Source of the DNA: Nocardia pneumoniae NBRC 100136
GTDB taxonomy: Bacteria; Actinomycetota; Actinomycetes; Mycobacteriales; Mycobacteriaceae
NCBI RefSeq assembly: GCF_000308755.1
Contig: NZ_BAGF01000075.1
Location: 1-64,000 of the forward strand
Direction: 5' to 3'
Length of the DNA stretch: 64,000 nucleotides
Below the pieces are notes generated by a model. It was not told the origin of the DNA. It ran no database searches and worked only from the letters and a program-made list of their open reading frames with translations. This document shows, one piece after another, positions 25,549 through 34,028 of this stretch. The stretch's first letter is position 1. The number at the start of each line of letters is the position of its first letter. A program made the position numbers and the translations under genes.

Positions 25549-25921
25549 TTGCCCTCACCAGGTGGTGGCCGGTCTACTCCAGCCGGACTCGATCGTGATG
25601 CGCCGGATTCGCCTCGGCGGCCACGCGCCGCTCACCGGCTGCTTGCCCGAGGTATGGCGGACGACGCGCGATGCGTTCCCGAGCAGCCCATCGCGATCAT
25701 CGGGAACATGGCCAGGGCGCATTACGGAATCTCCAAAATGTCAGCTGGAAGCACGTCATCGGGCGCACTGCTCTCGCGGTCAGCCCAGGTGCACGGGTGG
25801 ACAAGGAAGCCCGCGCGTCCGCCCTTGCGTGTCGCTATGTCCCGTCTCGTCCTGCGGTTCTGGGCGCAGCCGCTCGGAAATTCTGTGGTCCGGACGGGAT
25901 CGCTCAGGCACAGTGCCAGGT
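25549..25921. other. Gap without a recognised gene
   Basis: I see no family signal, RNA gene or strong hairpin here. Several long open frames are artefacts of high GC. The end of the gap carries the ribosome-site region of the EamA gene. Confidence 0.4.
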
Positions 25922-26875
25922 GTGGTCGTATCCGAGAAGGCTGTGCGGGTGCCCAGCCGGGCCCGGTCGACCGGGCTGAGTGTGATCTCGTGGGTGCTGT
26001 TCGCAAGTTCCGGCTCGCTGGCCGCGGCGGTGATGGCGGCGGGCTGGTCTCCGGCTGCGGTGACCTCGGTGCGGATCGTGTTGGCCGCGGTACTGCTGGT
26101 GCCGGTGGTCGCGGTGCTGCGGCCGCGGGGACTGCGGTTCCGCCGCGCCGATCTCTGGCTGCTGCTCGGCTACGGCCTACTCGGCGTCGCCGGGGTGCAA
26201 CTGTTGTTCTTCGTGGCCGTGGCGAGGGTTCCGGTCGGGGTGGCGACGGTTCTGGTCAACGTGGCTCCCGCGCTGGTCGCGCTCTGGGTGCGGGTGGTGC
26301 GGGGCACGCGGCTGCCTGGACTGGTGTGGCTGGGGATCGGGCTGGCATCGGCCGGATCGGCTTTGGTCGCGCAGATCTGGCAGGGCGCCAGGTTGGACCT
26401 GCTCGGTGTCGCCGCCGGGCTCGGCGCGGCGATCTGCTCGGCCGGGTATTTTCTGCTCGGCGAGCACGGCGCGAGCAGGCATGATTCGTTCGGGCTCACT
26501 GCGGCTGGTCTGACCATCGGTGCGGTGGTGGTAGCGGCGCTCGCCCCGCCGTGGACGCTGCCCTCTGATCTACTCAGCACCGCCGCGGTACTCGGCACTC
26601 TGCGGGCCCCGGTGTGGCTGGTGTTGGTGGTGCTGGCGGTAGCCGGTACCGTGCTGCCCTACCTGGCCGGGTTGCGGGCGCTGCGCGATCTGCCCGCGAC
26701 CATCGCCGGTGTGCTGGCCCTGGTGGAACCCTTGGCCGCCGCCGTGCTGGCCTGGCTGCTGCTCGGCCAGGCGCTCGGGCCGACGCAACTGGCCGGGGCG
26801 GTGCTACTGCTCACCGGCGCGGTACTGGTGCAACTGGCCCGGCCCGCAACCGCTTCCGGAAGGTCGCTAGCTTGA
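25922..26875 (+). CDS. EamA/DMT-family transporter
   Basis: 317-residue integral membrane protein with two EamA repeats, about ten helices in total. First repeat: ISWVLFASSGSLAAAVMAAG to LVWLGIGLASAGSALVAQIW; second: LLGVAAGLGAAICSAGYFLL to LAGAVLLLTGAVLVQLARP. The Pro-containing VARVPVGVATVLVNVAPALV and ATIAGVLALVEPLAAAVLAW stretches are the conserved repeat signatures. Likely exports a metabolite (amino acid, nucleobase or drug). GTG at 25922 is the best start before the first helix, but its ribosome site is weak. No substrate clue from neighbours. Confidence 0.83.
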   Translation: MVVSEKAVRVPSRARSTGLSVISWVLFASSGSLAAAVMAAGWSPAAVTSVRIVLAAVLLVPVVAVLRPRGLRFRRADLWLLLGYGLLGVAGVQLLFFVAVARVPVGVATVLVNVAPALVALWVRVVRGTRLPGLVWLGIGLASAGSALVAQIWQGARLDLLGVAAGLGAAICSAGYFLLGEHGASRHDSFGLTAAGLTIGAVVVAALAPPWTLPSDLLSTAAVLGTLRAPVWLVLVVLAVAGTVLPYLAGLRALRDLPATIAGVLALVEPLAAAVLAWLLLGQALGPTQLAGAVLLLTGAVLVQLARPATASGRSLA

Positions 26876-27097
26876 CTTCGACCTTTGCGGCGTGGTCACG
26901 ACCCGGTGTCGACGTCGCGCCAATGTGGGATCTGGCACGGTTTGCATGCGCGCCGTCGCCGTCTGCGCCCGACGGCCGGGTCGTCGCCGTGCCGCCCTCG
27001 ACGCGCAAACCCTGCGGCCGACGGGAACTCGGCGAGGATCTTTGCGTCCAGACCCCGATGCCACCAATCCGGGTGCCTCGCTCCTACCGAATGCAAC

Positions 27098-27421
27098 GCC
27101 TTGCTCTCGCTCCTCGCTCCCGACGCCACCTGGACCGCCGACAGCGGCGGCAAGGCCACCGCGGCCCGCCGGCCGGTGGTGGGCGCGGAGAAGGTGGCTC
27201 AGTGCCTCCTGAACATCTTCCACACGAGGCGGCGGATGCCGGACATGCGGATCGAGATGGTCAACTGCAACAACACGCCAGCGCTGGTCGCCTACCGTGG
27301 CGACCATCTGGAAGGCGTCTTCCTGATCGACATCTTCGACGGCAAGATCACCAACTTCTACGTCATCCGCAACCCGGACAAACTCGCCACGGTCACGGTC
27401 CCGCGCCGGATCAGCCGGTAA
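27098..27421 (+). pseudogene. Orphan SnoaL-like C-terminal domain of an ECF41 sigma factor
   Basis: About 107 codons match only the C-terminal regulatory domain of ECF41/SigJ sigma factors: LLAPDATWTADSGGKATAAR, then PVVGAEKVAQ and the end signature DGKITNFYVIRNPDKL. The sigma2 and sigma4 domains are missing; the upstream 26876-27097 sequence is unrelated. A complete ECF41 gene exists at 43650-44540 and ends RITRIWAIRNPEKL in the same way. No ribosome site supports independent translation, so I call it a remnant. Confidence 0.65.
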
Positions 27422-27540
27422 TGCACCGCCGTGGAGTGACCCGACCCGGGGACTCGGCAGCCGCACTCGGCAGCCGAGTCCGCCGCTGGGCGTGGGGCGG
27501 TAGTCGCGTCGGCAGGAGTCCGGGAATCAAGGTGACCGGA

Positions 27541-28083
27541 TCAGGAAGGCAGGGTGCCGGTGGCCCAGACCGGTGCGGTCTCCACGCGTGAGAATCGCCA
27601 GCCTTCGGGAGTGCGGACGGCGTCGAATCGGTAGGCCCCTCCTGTGGTGAACAGGGGTTCTGGGGCAATCTTGCCGTCCACGGTCGATGTCGGAGCGATC
27701 ACGAGGACCGCGGTCGCACGGACCGCCGCGCGGTCGCCCGCCACGTCGATCTGCACGTTGCTGATGTAGTGCGGGGCTCGCCGTTCGTTCGAATGGGTCC
27801 GGCTCGCCAGTGCGATCACGGCGTCACGTCCTTGCGCCTCGCCGCCGGGAGACGTGGCCTTCACGTCGGCGGTGTAGATCGTGTCGAACGTATCGAATCG
27901 CCCTTCGTCGAGGGCCGTTGCCAGCCGGTCGACCAAGGCGTGGAGTTCCTGACGGTCCAGCAGTTCTCGCAGTTGACGCCGGATGGAGTCATCCTCGGTC
28001 GCGGTGGCATCAGTCGAGCACGCGGTAGCAAGCAGCGTCAACAGCAACGCAAGGACGGAGAGTGCGCGGCGGAGCTTGTTCAT
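27541..28083 (-). CDS. SnoaL-like domain lipoprotein
   Basis: 180-residue predicted lipoprotein. A signal peptide (basic MNKLRR, then LSVLALLLTLLATAC) ends at a lipobox-like Cys22, after which comes an acidic linker and a SnoaL/NTF2-like alpha+beta domain (ELHALVDRLATALDEGRFDT, GGAYRFDAV, GWRFSRVETAP). Such domains bind small hydrophobic ligands or are isomerase/cyclase-like; here it would sit outside the membrane. GAAGGGA precedes the ATG. It is divergent from the MarR gene, and the 98-base gap carries three copies of a candidate operator, so this gene is probably MarR-repressed. Confidence 0.8.
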   Translation of the reverse strand: MNKLRRALSVLALLLTLLATACSTDATATEDDSIRRQLRELLDRQELHALVDRLATALDEGRFDTFDTIYTADVKATSPGGEAQGRDAVIALASRTHSNERRAPHYISNVQIDVAGDRAAVRATAVLVIAPTSTVDGKIAPEPLFTTGGAYRFDAVRTPEGWRFSRVETAPVWATGTLPS

Positions 28084-28105
28084 CGGACGATCCCTTCCAC
28101 ATTAT

Positions 28106-28160
28106 TGTTGGTGGTGCCAACATGGGTGTCGCCAACGTATCATTTGTGGGTGTCCCCAAC
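28106..28160. promoter_or_regulatory. Three-copy MarR-type operator and leaderless promoter
   Basis: GGTGNYNCCAAC occurs three times (28110-28121, 28125-28136, 28149-28160). The first lies in the perfect dyad TGTTGG-TGGTG-CCAACA (28106-28122). A TAGATT at 28170-28175, seven bases before the MarR ATG, resembles a -10 box; the third repeat would fall between -35 and -10. Confidence 0.7.
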
Positions 28161-28181
28161 AAGTTTTGGTAGATTGACCGC

Positions 28182-28634
28182 ATGGAGATTGCGCACGACG
28201 GCGCGGCGAGCAGGTTGCGCGGATTGCCGACCCGGCTGGTCAACCAGGTCGCTGTCCTGGCTGATCGGGCCACCGAGCGTGCCCTTGCCGATACCGGGTT
28301 ACGTCGGCATCACTACGCGCTGCTCGTCACTCTGCGTGAGTTCGGTCCCGCCAGTCAGGCAGACCTCGGCCGCCGCACCCGCATCGATCGCAGTGATATC
28401 GTCGCAGCGCTCAATGACCTGGCCGAGCGTGGCCTGATCGATCGCAGCCCCGACCCCGGCGACCGCCGCCGGAACGTCGTCACCATTACGGAACCGGGCA
28501 TCGATCACCTCGAGGAGTTGGACCGTAGGATCGACCGCGCCCAAGACGAACTGGTCGCCGCCCTTTCCGGAGACCAGCGCCGCCAGCTGGTCGACCTGCT
28601 CACCCGGATCCTCGACGACCACGCCCGACGGTGA
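28182..28634 (+). CDS. MarR-family regulator
   Basis: 150-residue winged-helix MarR protein: LRRHHYALLVTLREFGPASQ, then ADLGRRTRIDRSDIVAALND, and the wing DRSPDPGDRRRNVVTITEPG with its conserved Asp-Arg-Arg. Length normal. No ribosome site precedes the ATG at 28182 while a -10-like TAGATT lies seven bases upstream, so the mRNA is probably leaderless. The divergent lipoprotein gene and the repeated operator between them imply a small self-contained regulon. Confidence 0.88.
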   Translation: MEIAHDGAASRLRGLPTRLVNQVAVLADRATERALADTGLRRHHYALLVTLREFGPASQADLGRRTRIDRSDIVAALNDLAERGLIDRSPDPGDRRRNVVTITEPGIDHLEELDRRIDRAQDELVAALSGDQRRQLVDLLTRILDDHARR

Positions 28635-28730
28635 TCCCTGCCAGGTGCGACAGGAGGACGCCGGATCCGGTTCGGCGTACTCGGTGCGGGGTGAGTTGGC
28701 CTGCCCGCCGCGAACCGGTGAGATCCGGTG

Positions 28731-29873
28731 TCAGGCGCGGTATTCGCGGAAGGTGGTGCGCAGGTCGTCGATGATGAGGTCGGGTTCCTCCATGGTGGCG
28801 AAGTGGCCGCCGCGGTCGAATTCGGTCCAGCGCACGATGTTGTGGTTGCGTTCGGCGATGCGGCGGACCGGGATGCCGAGATCGTGGGGCATGACTGCGA
28901 CGGCGACCGGGACGTCGGTGTCGGGTTCGGGCCTTCCCCAGGTGGCGGCGCTTTCGTAGTAGTAGCGTGCCGACGAGCCCGCGGTGGCGTTGAGCCAGTA
29001 GATCATGACGTTGGTCAGCATCGCGTCGCGGTCGACGGCGTCCTCGGGTGCATTTGCGGAATCGGTCCAGTCCTTGAACCGTTCGACGATCCAGGCCAGC
29101 TGGCCCACCGGTGAGTCGGTGAGCGCGTACGACAGTGTTTGGGGGCGGGTTGCCTGCAGCATCGCGTAGGCGCCGAGCTCGTACTGGGCGCGGCGAGCCA
29201 GTTCGACGGCACGCTGTTCGGCGGGGTTGTCCGGGTCGGCGGTCTCGGCGGTGACGGTCGCCGAGGCGATCATCGTCAGATGCACGGCGACCACGTGCTC
29301 GGCATCGATCGCCGCCAGCTCGCGGGAGATCGCGGCACCGGTGTCTTCGCCGTGGGCGGCGTAGCGGTCGTAGCCGAGACGGCGCATCAACTCCGCCCAC
29401 GCCCGCGCGGCACGGGCGGTCGACCAGCCGACCGCAGGTCCGGAGAAGCCGTATCCGGGAATGGTGGGCACCACGACGTGGAAGGCGTCCTCAGGTTTGC
29501 CGCCGTGTGCCACCGGGTCGGTCAGTGGACCGATCACCTCGAGGAATTCCACGATCGATCCGGGCCATCCGTGCGTGAGCATCAGCGGCAACGCGTCGGG
29601 TTCCGCGGAGCGGACGTGGATGAAATGCACGTTGTGGCCGTCGATCTGGGTGCGGAACTGCGGGAAGGAGTTCAGTCGGGCCTCCTGGGCGCGCCAGTCG
29701 TAGGTGTGGCGCCAGTAGCGGGCCAATTCCCGGGTGTAGTCGAGCGGGATGCCCTGTGCCCAGCCTGCCCTGGGATCTGCGTCGGGCCAGCGGGTTTCGT
29801 CGAGTCGCCGGTGCAGGTCGTCGAGCTGTTCCTGCGGGATGTCGATGCGGAAGGGAGTGATCTCTGTGCTCAT
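28731..29873 (-). CDS. Epoxide hydrolase with N-terminal EHN domain
   Basis: 380-residue epoxide hydrolase. The N-terminal EHN region (FRIDIPQEQLDDLHRRLDET then RWPD) meanders ahead of the alpha/beta core. Core motifs: HGWPGS (residues 101-106, oxyanion), nucleophile Asp177 in HGEDTG, and a C-terminal GGHFATMEEP with the catalytic His. Opening of epoxides to diols is likely; the substrate is unknown. Start ATG 29873. Divergent from a WYL regulator with a perfect 9-bp dyad in the 63-base gap, which probably controls it. Confidence 0.9.
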   Translation of the reverse strand: MSTEITPFRIDIPQEQLDDLHRRLDETRWPDADPRAGWAQGIPLDYTRELARYWRHTYDWRAQEARLNSFPQFRTQIDGHNVHFIHVRSAEPDALPLMLTHGWPGSIVEFLEVIGPLTDPVAHGGKPEDAFHVVVPTIPGYGFSGPAVGWSTARAARAWAELMRRLGYDRYAAHGEDTGAAISRELAAIDAEHVVAVHLTMIASATVTAETADPDNPAEQRAVELARRAQYELGAYAMLQATRPQTLSYALTDSPVGQLAWIVERFKDWTDSANAPEDAVDRDAMLTNVMIYWLNATAGSSARYYYESAATWGRPEPDTDVPVAVAVMPHDLGIPVRRIAERNHNIVRWTEFDRGGHFATMEEPDLIIDDLRTTFREYRA

Positions 29874-29893
29874 GAGAATCACGCTAGAGACTG

Positions 29894-29916
29894 CCTAGGG
29901 CAGGTTTTGCCCTAGG
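29894..29916. promoter_or_regulatory. Perfect 9-bp dyad between epoxide hydrolase and WYL regulator
   Basis: CCTAGGGCA-GGTTT-TGCCCTAGG. It is centred 32 bases from both start codons, as expected for a site controlling both divergent genes. Confidence 0.75.
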
Positions 29917-29936
29917 TCTCCGGCAGAATGTGCGGT

Positions 29937-30896
29937 GTGTTGGAGACCTCGGCCCGGCTGCTGGAACTGCTGTCGCTGCTGCAGACGCCCCGCGAATGGA
30001 CCGGCGCGGAACTGGCCGAACGCCTCGAGGTCGATGTGCGGACCATCCGCCGTGACATCGACAAGCTGCGCACCCTCGGCTACCCGGTGCACGCGGTCGC
30101 GGGCGCGGCCGGATACCGGCTGGGTGCGGGAGCCAAACTGCCTCCGCTGCTGCTCAACGACGACGAGGCGGTCGCCGTCGTGGTCGGGCTGCGCACCGCG
30201 GCGGGCGGCACCATCGCGGGCATCGAGGAGAATTCGCTGCAGGCGCTGGCGAAACTGGAGCAGATCCTCCCAGCCCGGCTACGTCACCGCGTCTCGGCGC
30301 TACAGGCCGCCACGATCAGCATGCCGGCCGGAACCGCGGCCGTGGACCCCGACGTGCTCACCGCGATCGCCGCCGCCATCCGCGACCACGAACAACTCCG
30401 CTTCGACTACCGCACCCACAGCGGCGCCCAGATCCGCCGAAAGACCGAACCGCACCGGCTCGTCCACACCGGACGGCACTGGTATCTGGTCGGCTGGGAC
30501 GTCGACCGAACCGACTGGCGCACCTACCGGGTCGACCGCCTGCACCCGCGCATCCCCAACGGCCCGAGGTTCACCCCGCGCGAGGCGCCGGAGCCGGACC
30601 TGGCCGGGTTCGTCTCCCACGGGATCAGCACCGCCCCCTACCGGTACCGGGCACGCATCACCCTCGACGTATCGGCGATCGTGGCGGCCGACCGCATTCC
30701 ACCCACCGTCGGCGTCATCGAGGTGATCGATGACGAGCACTGCCTGCTGCGCACCGGCTCGAATTCTCTCGATGAACTAGCCGTCTACGTAGGGCTTTTC
30801 GGCTTCGGATTCCGCGTGCACGAACCACCCGAACTCATCGACCACCTGCGCGCGCTGGCACACCGGATCACCACAGCCGTCCCACCCCAAGACTGA
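29937..30896 (+). CDS. YafY-type WYL-domain transcriptional regulator
   Basis: 319-residue regulator. An N-terminal DeoR/HTH_11 helix-turn-helix (LLELLSLLQTPREWTGAELA, then RLEVDVRTIRRDIDKLRTLG) is followed by a WYL ligand-sensing domain (RHWYLVGWDVDRTDWRTYRV) and a WCX extension. WYL domains bind nucleic acid or small ligands. The start GTG at 29937 fits the usual LETSARLLELL beginning; ATG 29928 adds three residues. Divergent from the epoxide hydrolase it probably controls. Confidence 0.87.
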   Translation: MLETSARLLELLSLLQTPREWTGAELAERLEVDVRTIRRDIDKLRTLGYPVHAVAGAAGYRLGAGAKLPPLLLNDDEAVAVVVGLRTAAGGTIAGIEENSLQALAKLEQILPARLRHRVSALQAATISMPAGTAAVDPDVLTAIAAAIRDHEQLRFDYRTHSGAQIRRKTEPHRLVHTGRHWYLVGWDVDRTDWRTYRVDRLHPRIPNGPRFTPREAPEPDLAGFVSHGISTAPYRYRARITLDVSAIVAADRIPPTVGVIEVIDDEHCLLRTGSNSLDELAVYVGLFGFGFRVHEPPELIDHLRALAHRITTAVPPQD

Positions 30897-31010
30897 GCAG
30901 AGCATTCCACGCCGACCAACCCCGATATCAGCGAAGCCGATGACCGCGGAGATCGTGCGGTTGGCGAGGCTGCGCCGAGGCGCAGCCCGCGGAGGTATCG
31001 GTGGTGGCAG

Positions 31011-31661
31011 TCAGCAGGTGACGTCCACGTGGGCGGCTTTGTGGAACGACACGTGCACATGGTCGTAGTGATTGGCGGTCGGGCTGCCGCGGTCTTCGAG
31101 GTACGACCAACCGCTGCCGTCGTTGTACCGCTGCCGCCAGATCACGTAGGTCACACCGAAACGCTGCTGATTGGCCAGCACGAAGTCGGCGATCGCGTCG
31201 CCGCGCGCGGAATCGGATGTCATGAGATCGAGCGCCAGGCCGGCGCCGTGGTCGCCGTCGCGACGGCCGACGGCGCCGCCGATGTCGGTGACGCCGAAGG
31301 TCTTCTTGAGCAGGTTGCCCACCTGTGCCACGTGCGGCTGTGTTCCGGCGAGCTCCGTCGAACACGGGACGGAGGGAGGCGGTGGCGGCAGGTGCTGTTC
31401 GGCTTTCTTGGCCGACGGTGGTGGCGGCTCGGCTGCGAGCGCCGCTGGCGCCAGTGCTGGCTGAGTCGGTGACGGCACGGTGGTCGGGGCCGGGACGGAT
31501 CCGACGGCGGACGGCGGCGAATCGACCGCTGCGGCATGCTGAGCAGCCGGGTTGGCTCGTATCGCCACCCACAACACGACGGCGGCAGTCGCCGCGATGC
31601 CACACACGGCTAGTCGAGTGAGCTTCCGGGCTGCGGTCCGTTTGCGGTGTTGACCAGGCAT
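31011..31661 (-). CDS. Secreted ARB_07466-like (peptidase M15-fold) protein
   Basis: 216-residue exported protein. A basic N-terminus and one helix (LAVCGIAATAAVVLWVAI) act as signal anchor, then a ~70-residue Pro/Ala/Ser-rich linker, then a C-terminal domain (residues ~115-216) of the type found in ARB_07466-like secreted proteins: FGVTDIGGAVGRRDGDHGAG, then LALDLMTSDSARGDAIADFV and NHYDHVHVSFH. The Asp-His and HxH pattern matches metal-binding D-Ala-D-Ala carboxypeptidase-like folds, so cell-wall peptide cleavage is possible but unproven. The ATG at 31661 is chosen; GTG 31673 also fits. Confidence 0.8.
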   Translation of the reverse strand: MPGQHRKRTAARKLTRLAVCGIAATAAVVLWVAIRANPAAQHAAAVDSPPSAVGSVPAPTTVPSPTQPALAPAALAAEPPPPSAKKAEQHLPPPPPSVPCSTELAGTQPHVAQVGNLLKKTFGVTDIGGAVGRRDGDHGAGLALDLMTSDSARGDAIADFVLANQQRFGVTYVIWRQRYNDGSGWSYLEDRGSPTANHYDHVHVSFHKAAHVDVTC

Positions 31662-32068
31662 TTTGTCGATCACCGATTACTGTCGAGGATAGGTCACGGA
31701 CACATTACGGAAAGGTCGCGAAAAAGTCACGCCGAGATCCTCGGTGGTCGCCATCGAGCTCAGCGTCTCGCGTTCTGGGGTCACGTCGCGTCTGCGGAAC
31801 AGGCTTCCGCGCGTCGGCGTGGGGTGACGCCATGGAGGTCGGCGATTGGACGTGTTACGGGAATCGTGACGCCCGCGCAGGGGGTTATGCGGGCGCGGAG
31901 CAAGGACCGACCAGTGTGACTTGCAGTGCTATGCGGCGGTGTTTCGCGCTGTCAGGCGGCGCCGATGACGAGGGCATTGCGTCGGGTTTCGACGACGTCC
32001 GCGGTGATGGTGCGGAGAGCCATGAGCAGCGGCACTGCTCGGCGTCTGGCCGATGAGCAGCGGGGTTG
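31662..32068. other. Gap without a recognised gene
   Basis: Bases 31690-31730 are AT-richer and may be promoter sequence for the secreted protein. I see no gene or RNA in the remainder. Confidence 0.4.
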
Positions 32069-32936
32069 TCAGGGAACCGGGTCACCGGCGCTTCGCGGCT
32101 CGTTCCGGGGGTTCGCCTGGGCGGGGTCGTCGGTGGCGCCCAGGCTGGCCAGCAGGCGCAGGTTGTCGTGGGCGGCGGTGCCGGAGGCGGCCGATTGCAC
32201 AATCAGTTCCGTGCCCGTGCTGTCCGGGAGAACGAAGTTCTCCTGATGCAGTTCCAGATAGCCGACCGAGGCGTGGTTGTACGCCTTGCGGCCGTGGGTT
32301 CGGGTGCGGACATCGGCACGCGCCCAGAGTTGGCGGAAGCGTTCGCTGTGCATGGCGAGTTCGCCGATGAGGGAGGCCAGCTCGGGATCGTCGGGATAGC
32401 GACCGGCGGACAGGCGCAGATGGCCGACGGTGTCGAGGGTGCAGGTTTCCCAGTCGGCGAACAGCGCGCGCCCTTCCTCGGTCAGGAAGAGGTGCCGGGC
32501 GATGTTCAGACCCTGTGCGCGACGCCCGTAGAGCAGGTCGGCGAGCCGGTTCGCGGCCAGCACCGTCAGACGGTGGTCGATGAGGAACGCGGGGGCGTCG
32601 GCAACGAGCTCGAGCACCCGCAGCAGTTCGGGGCGCAGCCGCGGCGCGGATACCCGCCGTGGCGCGCGCCGGTCGGTGAGCGAGCCGGTGCAGATGCTCG
32701 CGTTCCACCTCGTCCAGACCGAGCGCTCGCGCGAGCGCGTCGAGAACCTGTGCCGAAGGTTGGCGCGCCCTCCCCTGTTCCAGGCGGACGTAGTAATCGA
32801 CGCTCACTCCCGACAGGTGCGCGACCTCCTCACGCCGCAGCCCGCTCACGCGGCGGCGCGAATCGGCGGAGATGCCGACGGTCTCCGGGCGGACCCGGGC
32901 TCGCCGTGTGCGCAGGAAGTCGGCCAGATCGTCCAT
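32069..32936 (-). pseudogene. XRE-MmyB regulator split by a frameshift
   Basis: A helix-turn-helix regulator with MmyB-like ligand domain encoded in two frames. The N-terminal part (32936 to about 32665) reads LADFLRTRRARVRPE, then SGLRREEVAHLSGVSVDYYV and RLEQGRARQPSAQVLDALAR. The C-terminal part (about 32665 to 32069) continues in another frame with RVSAPRLRPELLRVLELVAD, then ANRLADLLYG and FREFR-type residues around RFRQLWARADVRTR. The switch falls at a run of alternating GC (32661-32670); adding one GC unit would restore the frame. Total length then matches the family (~288). Could be a true pseudogene, a slippage site or a sequencing error. Confidence 0.8.
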
Positions 32937-33074
32937 CACTCCAGTATCCGTGCCGAATCTTCCCGTCGGGTGGTCCCGCTGGTACCAGGAAGTCCGGGCC
33001 TACGGAGAAAGCGCCCCTGAATCGCAGGGTCCGAGCTCGCGAAGATCGAATCCACATCGACTCGAGGAGCAGAT

Positions 33075-33854
33075 ATGAAAGTCTTCATCGTGCACGCCCA
33101 CCCCGAGCGGCGGTCGCTGAACGGCGCGCTCACCGACATCGCGGTAAACACGCTGACCGATGCCGGTCACGAGGTGCGGGTCAGCGATCTGTACGCGATG
33201 CGCTGGAAATCCACCATCGACGCCGAGGATTTCGGCGCCGCCGCATCCAATCCGCTGGACGCGGTCCACGATTCCGGACGTGCCTACGAAACCGGCACGC
33301 TCACCGCCGACATCCGCGCCGAACAGGACAAACTGTGGTGGGCCGACACCGTGATCCTCCAGTTCCCGCTGTGGTGGTACACGATGCCCGCGATCCTCAA
33401 GGGCTGGGTGGACCGCGTGTTCACCTACGGTTTCGGCTACGGCGTAGGCGAACACAACGAAACCCGCTACGGCGACCGCTTCGGTGAGGGAGCCCTCCAA
33501 GGCAAGCGCGCCATGCTGTCGGTGACAGTCGGCGGCCCCGAGTCCCACTACTCCGACCGCGGCATCAACGGCCCGATCGACGACCTGCTGTACCCGATCC
33601 AGCACGGCATCCTCTACCACCCCGGTATGCAGGTGCTGCCACCCTTCGTCCTGTATCGCACGGTACGGATGTCACCCGAGGTGTTCGCGGACGCGACCGA
33701 GTTGTGGAAGAAGAGGCTGCTGGCCTTGGAAGACACCGACCCCATCCCCTACCGCAGCCAGAACGGCGGCGACTACGAAATTCCCGCGGCGCGGCTGCGC
33801 GAGGGACTGGAGAAGCCGGGCCGCAGCGGTTTCGGCCTGCACGTATACGCCTGA
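33075..33854 (+). CDS. Flavodoxin-fold NAD(P)H:quinone oxidoreductase
   Basis: 259-residue NQO1/MdaB-type flavoprotein: MKVFIVHAHPERRSLNGAL binds the FMN/FAD phosphate, then LQFPLWWYTMPAILKGWVDR is the characteristic dimer/active-site stretch, and TVGGPESHY the third flavin loop. Two-electron quinone reduction is likely. GAGGAG lies seven bases before the ATG. Adjacent to, and divergent from, the broken XRE regulator, whose family often sits beside such reductases, so loss of that regulator may leave this gene unregulated. Confidence 0.88.
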   Translation: MKVFIVHAHPERRSLNGALTDIAVNTLTDAGHEVRVSDLYAMRWKSTIDAEDFGAAASNPLDAVHDSGRAYETGTLTADIRAEQDKLWWADTVILQFPLWWYTMPAILKGWVDRVFTYGFGYGVGEHNETRYGDRFGEGALQGKRAMLSVTVGGPESHYSDRGINGPIDDLLYPIQHGILYHPGMQVLPPFVLYRTVRMSPEVFADATELWKKRLLALEDTDPIPYRSQNGGDYEIPAARLREGLEKPGRSGFGLHVYA

Positions 33855-34028
33855 TCCACCCGGGTCGTCGTTTCCCGCAGCGGCCCACTGTCCGCCGAGC
33901 GCACCGTGGGTCGCCGGAGCGACGACGTGAACACTCGGCGAAAGGTCGGCACAGCGGCGATTCGTAATGGCGCGCCGACCGGCACGGCCTGATACTGAGG
34001 GCAGGTTGGACCGATTCCGAGGTGGAAG

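Noticed and set aside
28600..29400. Minus-strand Arg/His-rich frame inside the epoxide hydrolase
   Set aside because: It is a shifted frame of a well-supported gene with biased composition typical of GC-rich shadows.
32066..33487. 473-codon plus-strand frame
   Set aside because: It runs antisense to the XRE regulator and then out of frame through the quinone reductase; composition is Arg/Ala/Pro noise.
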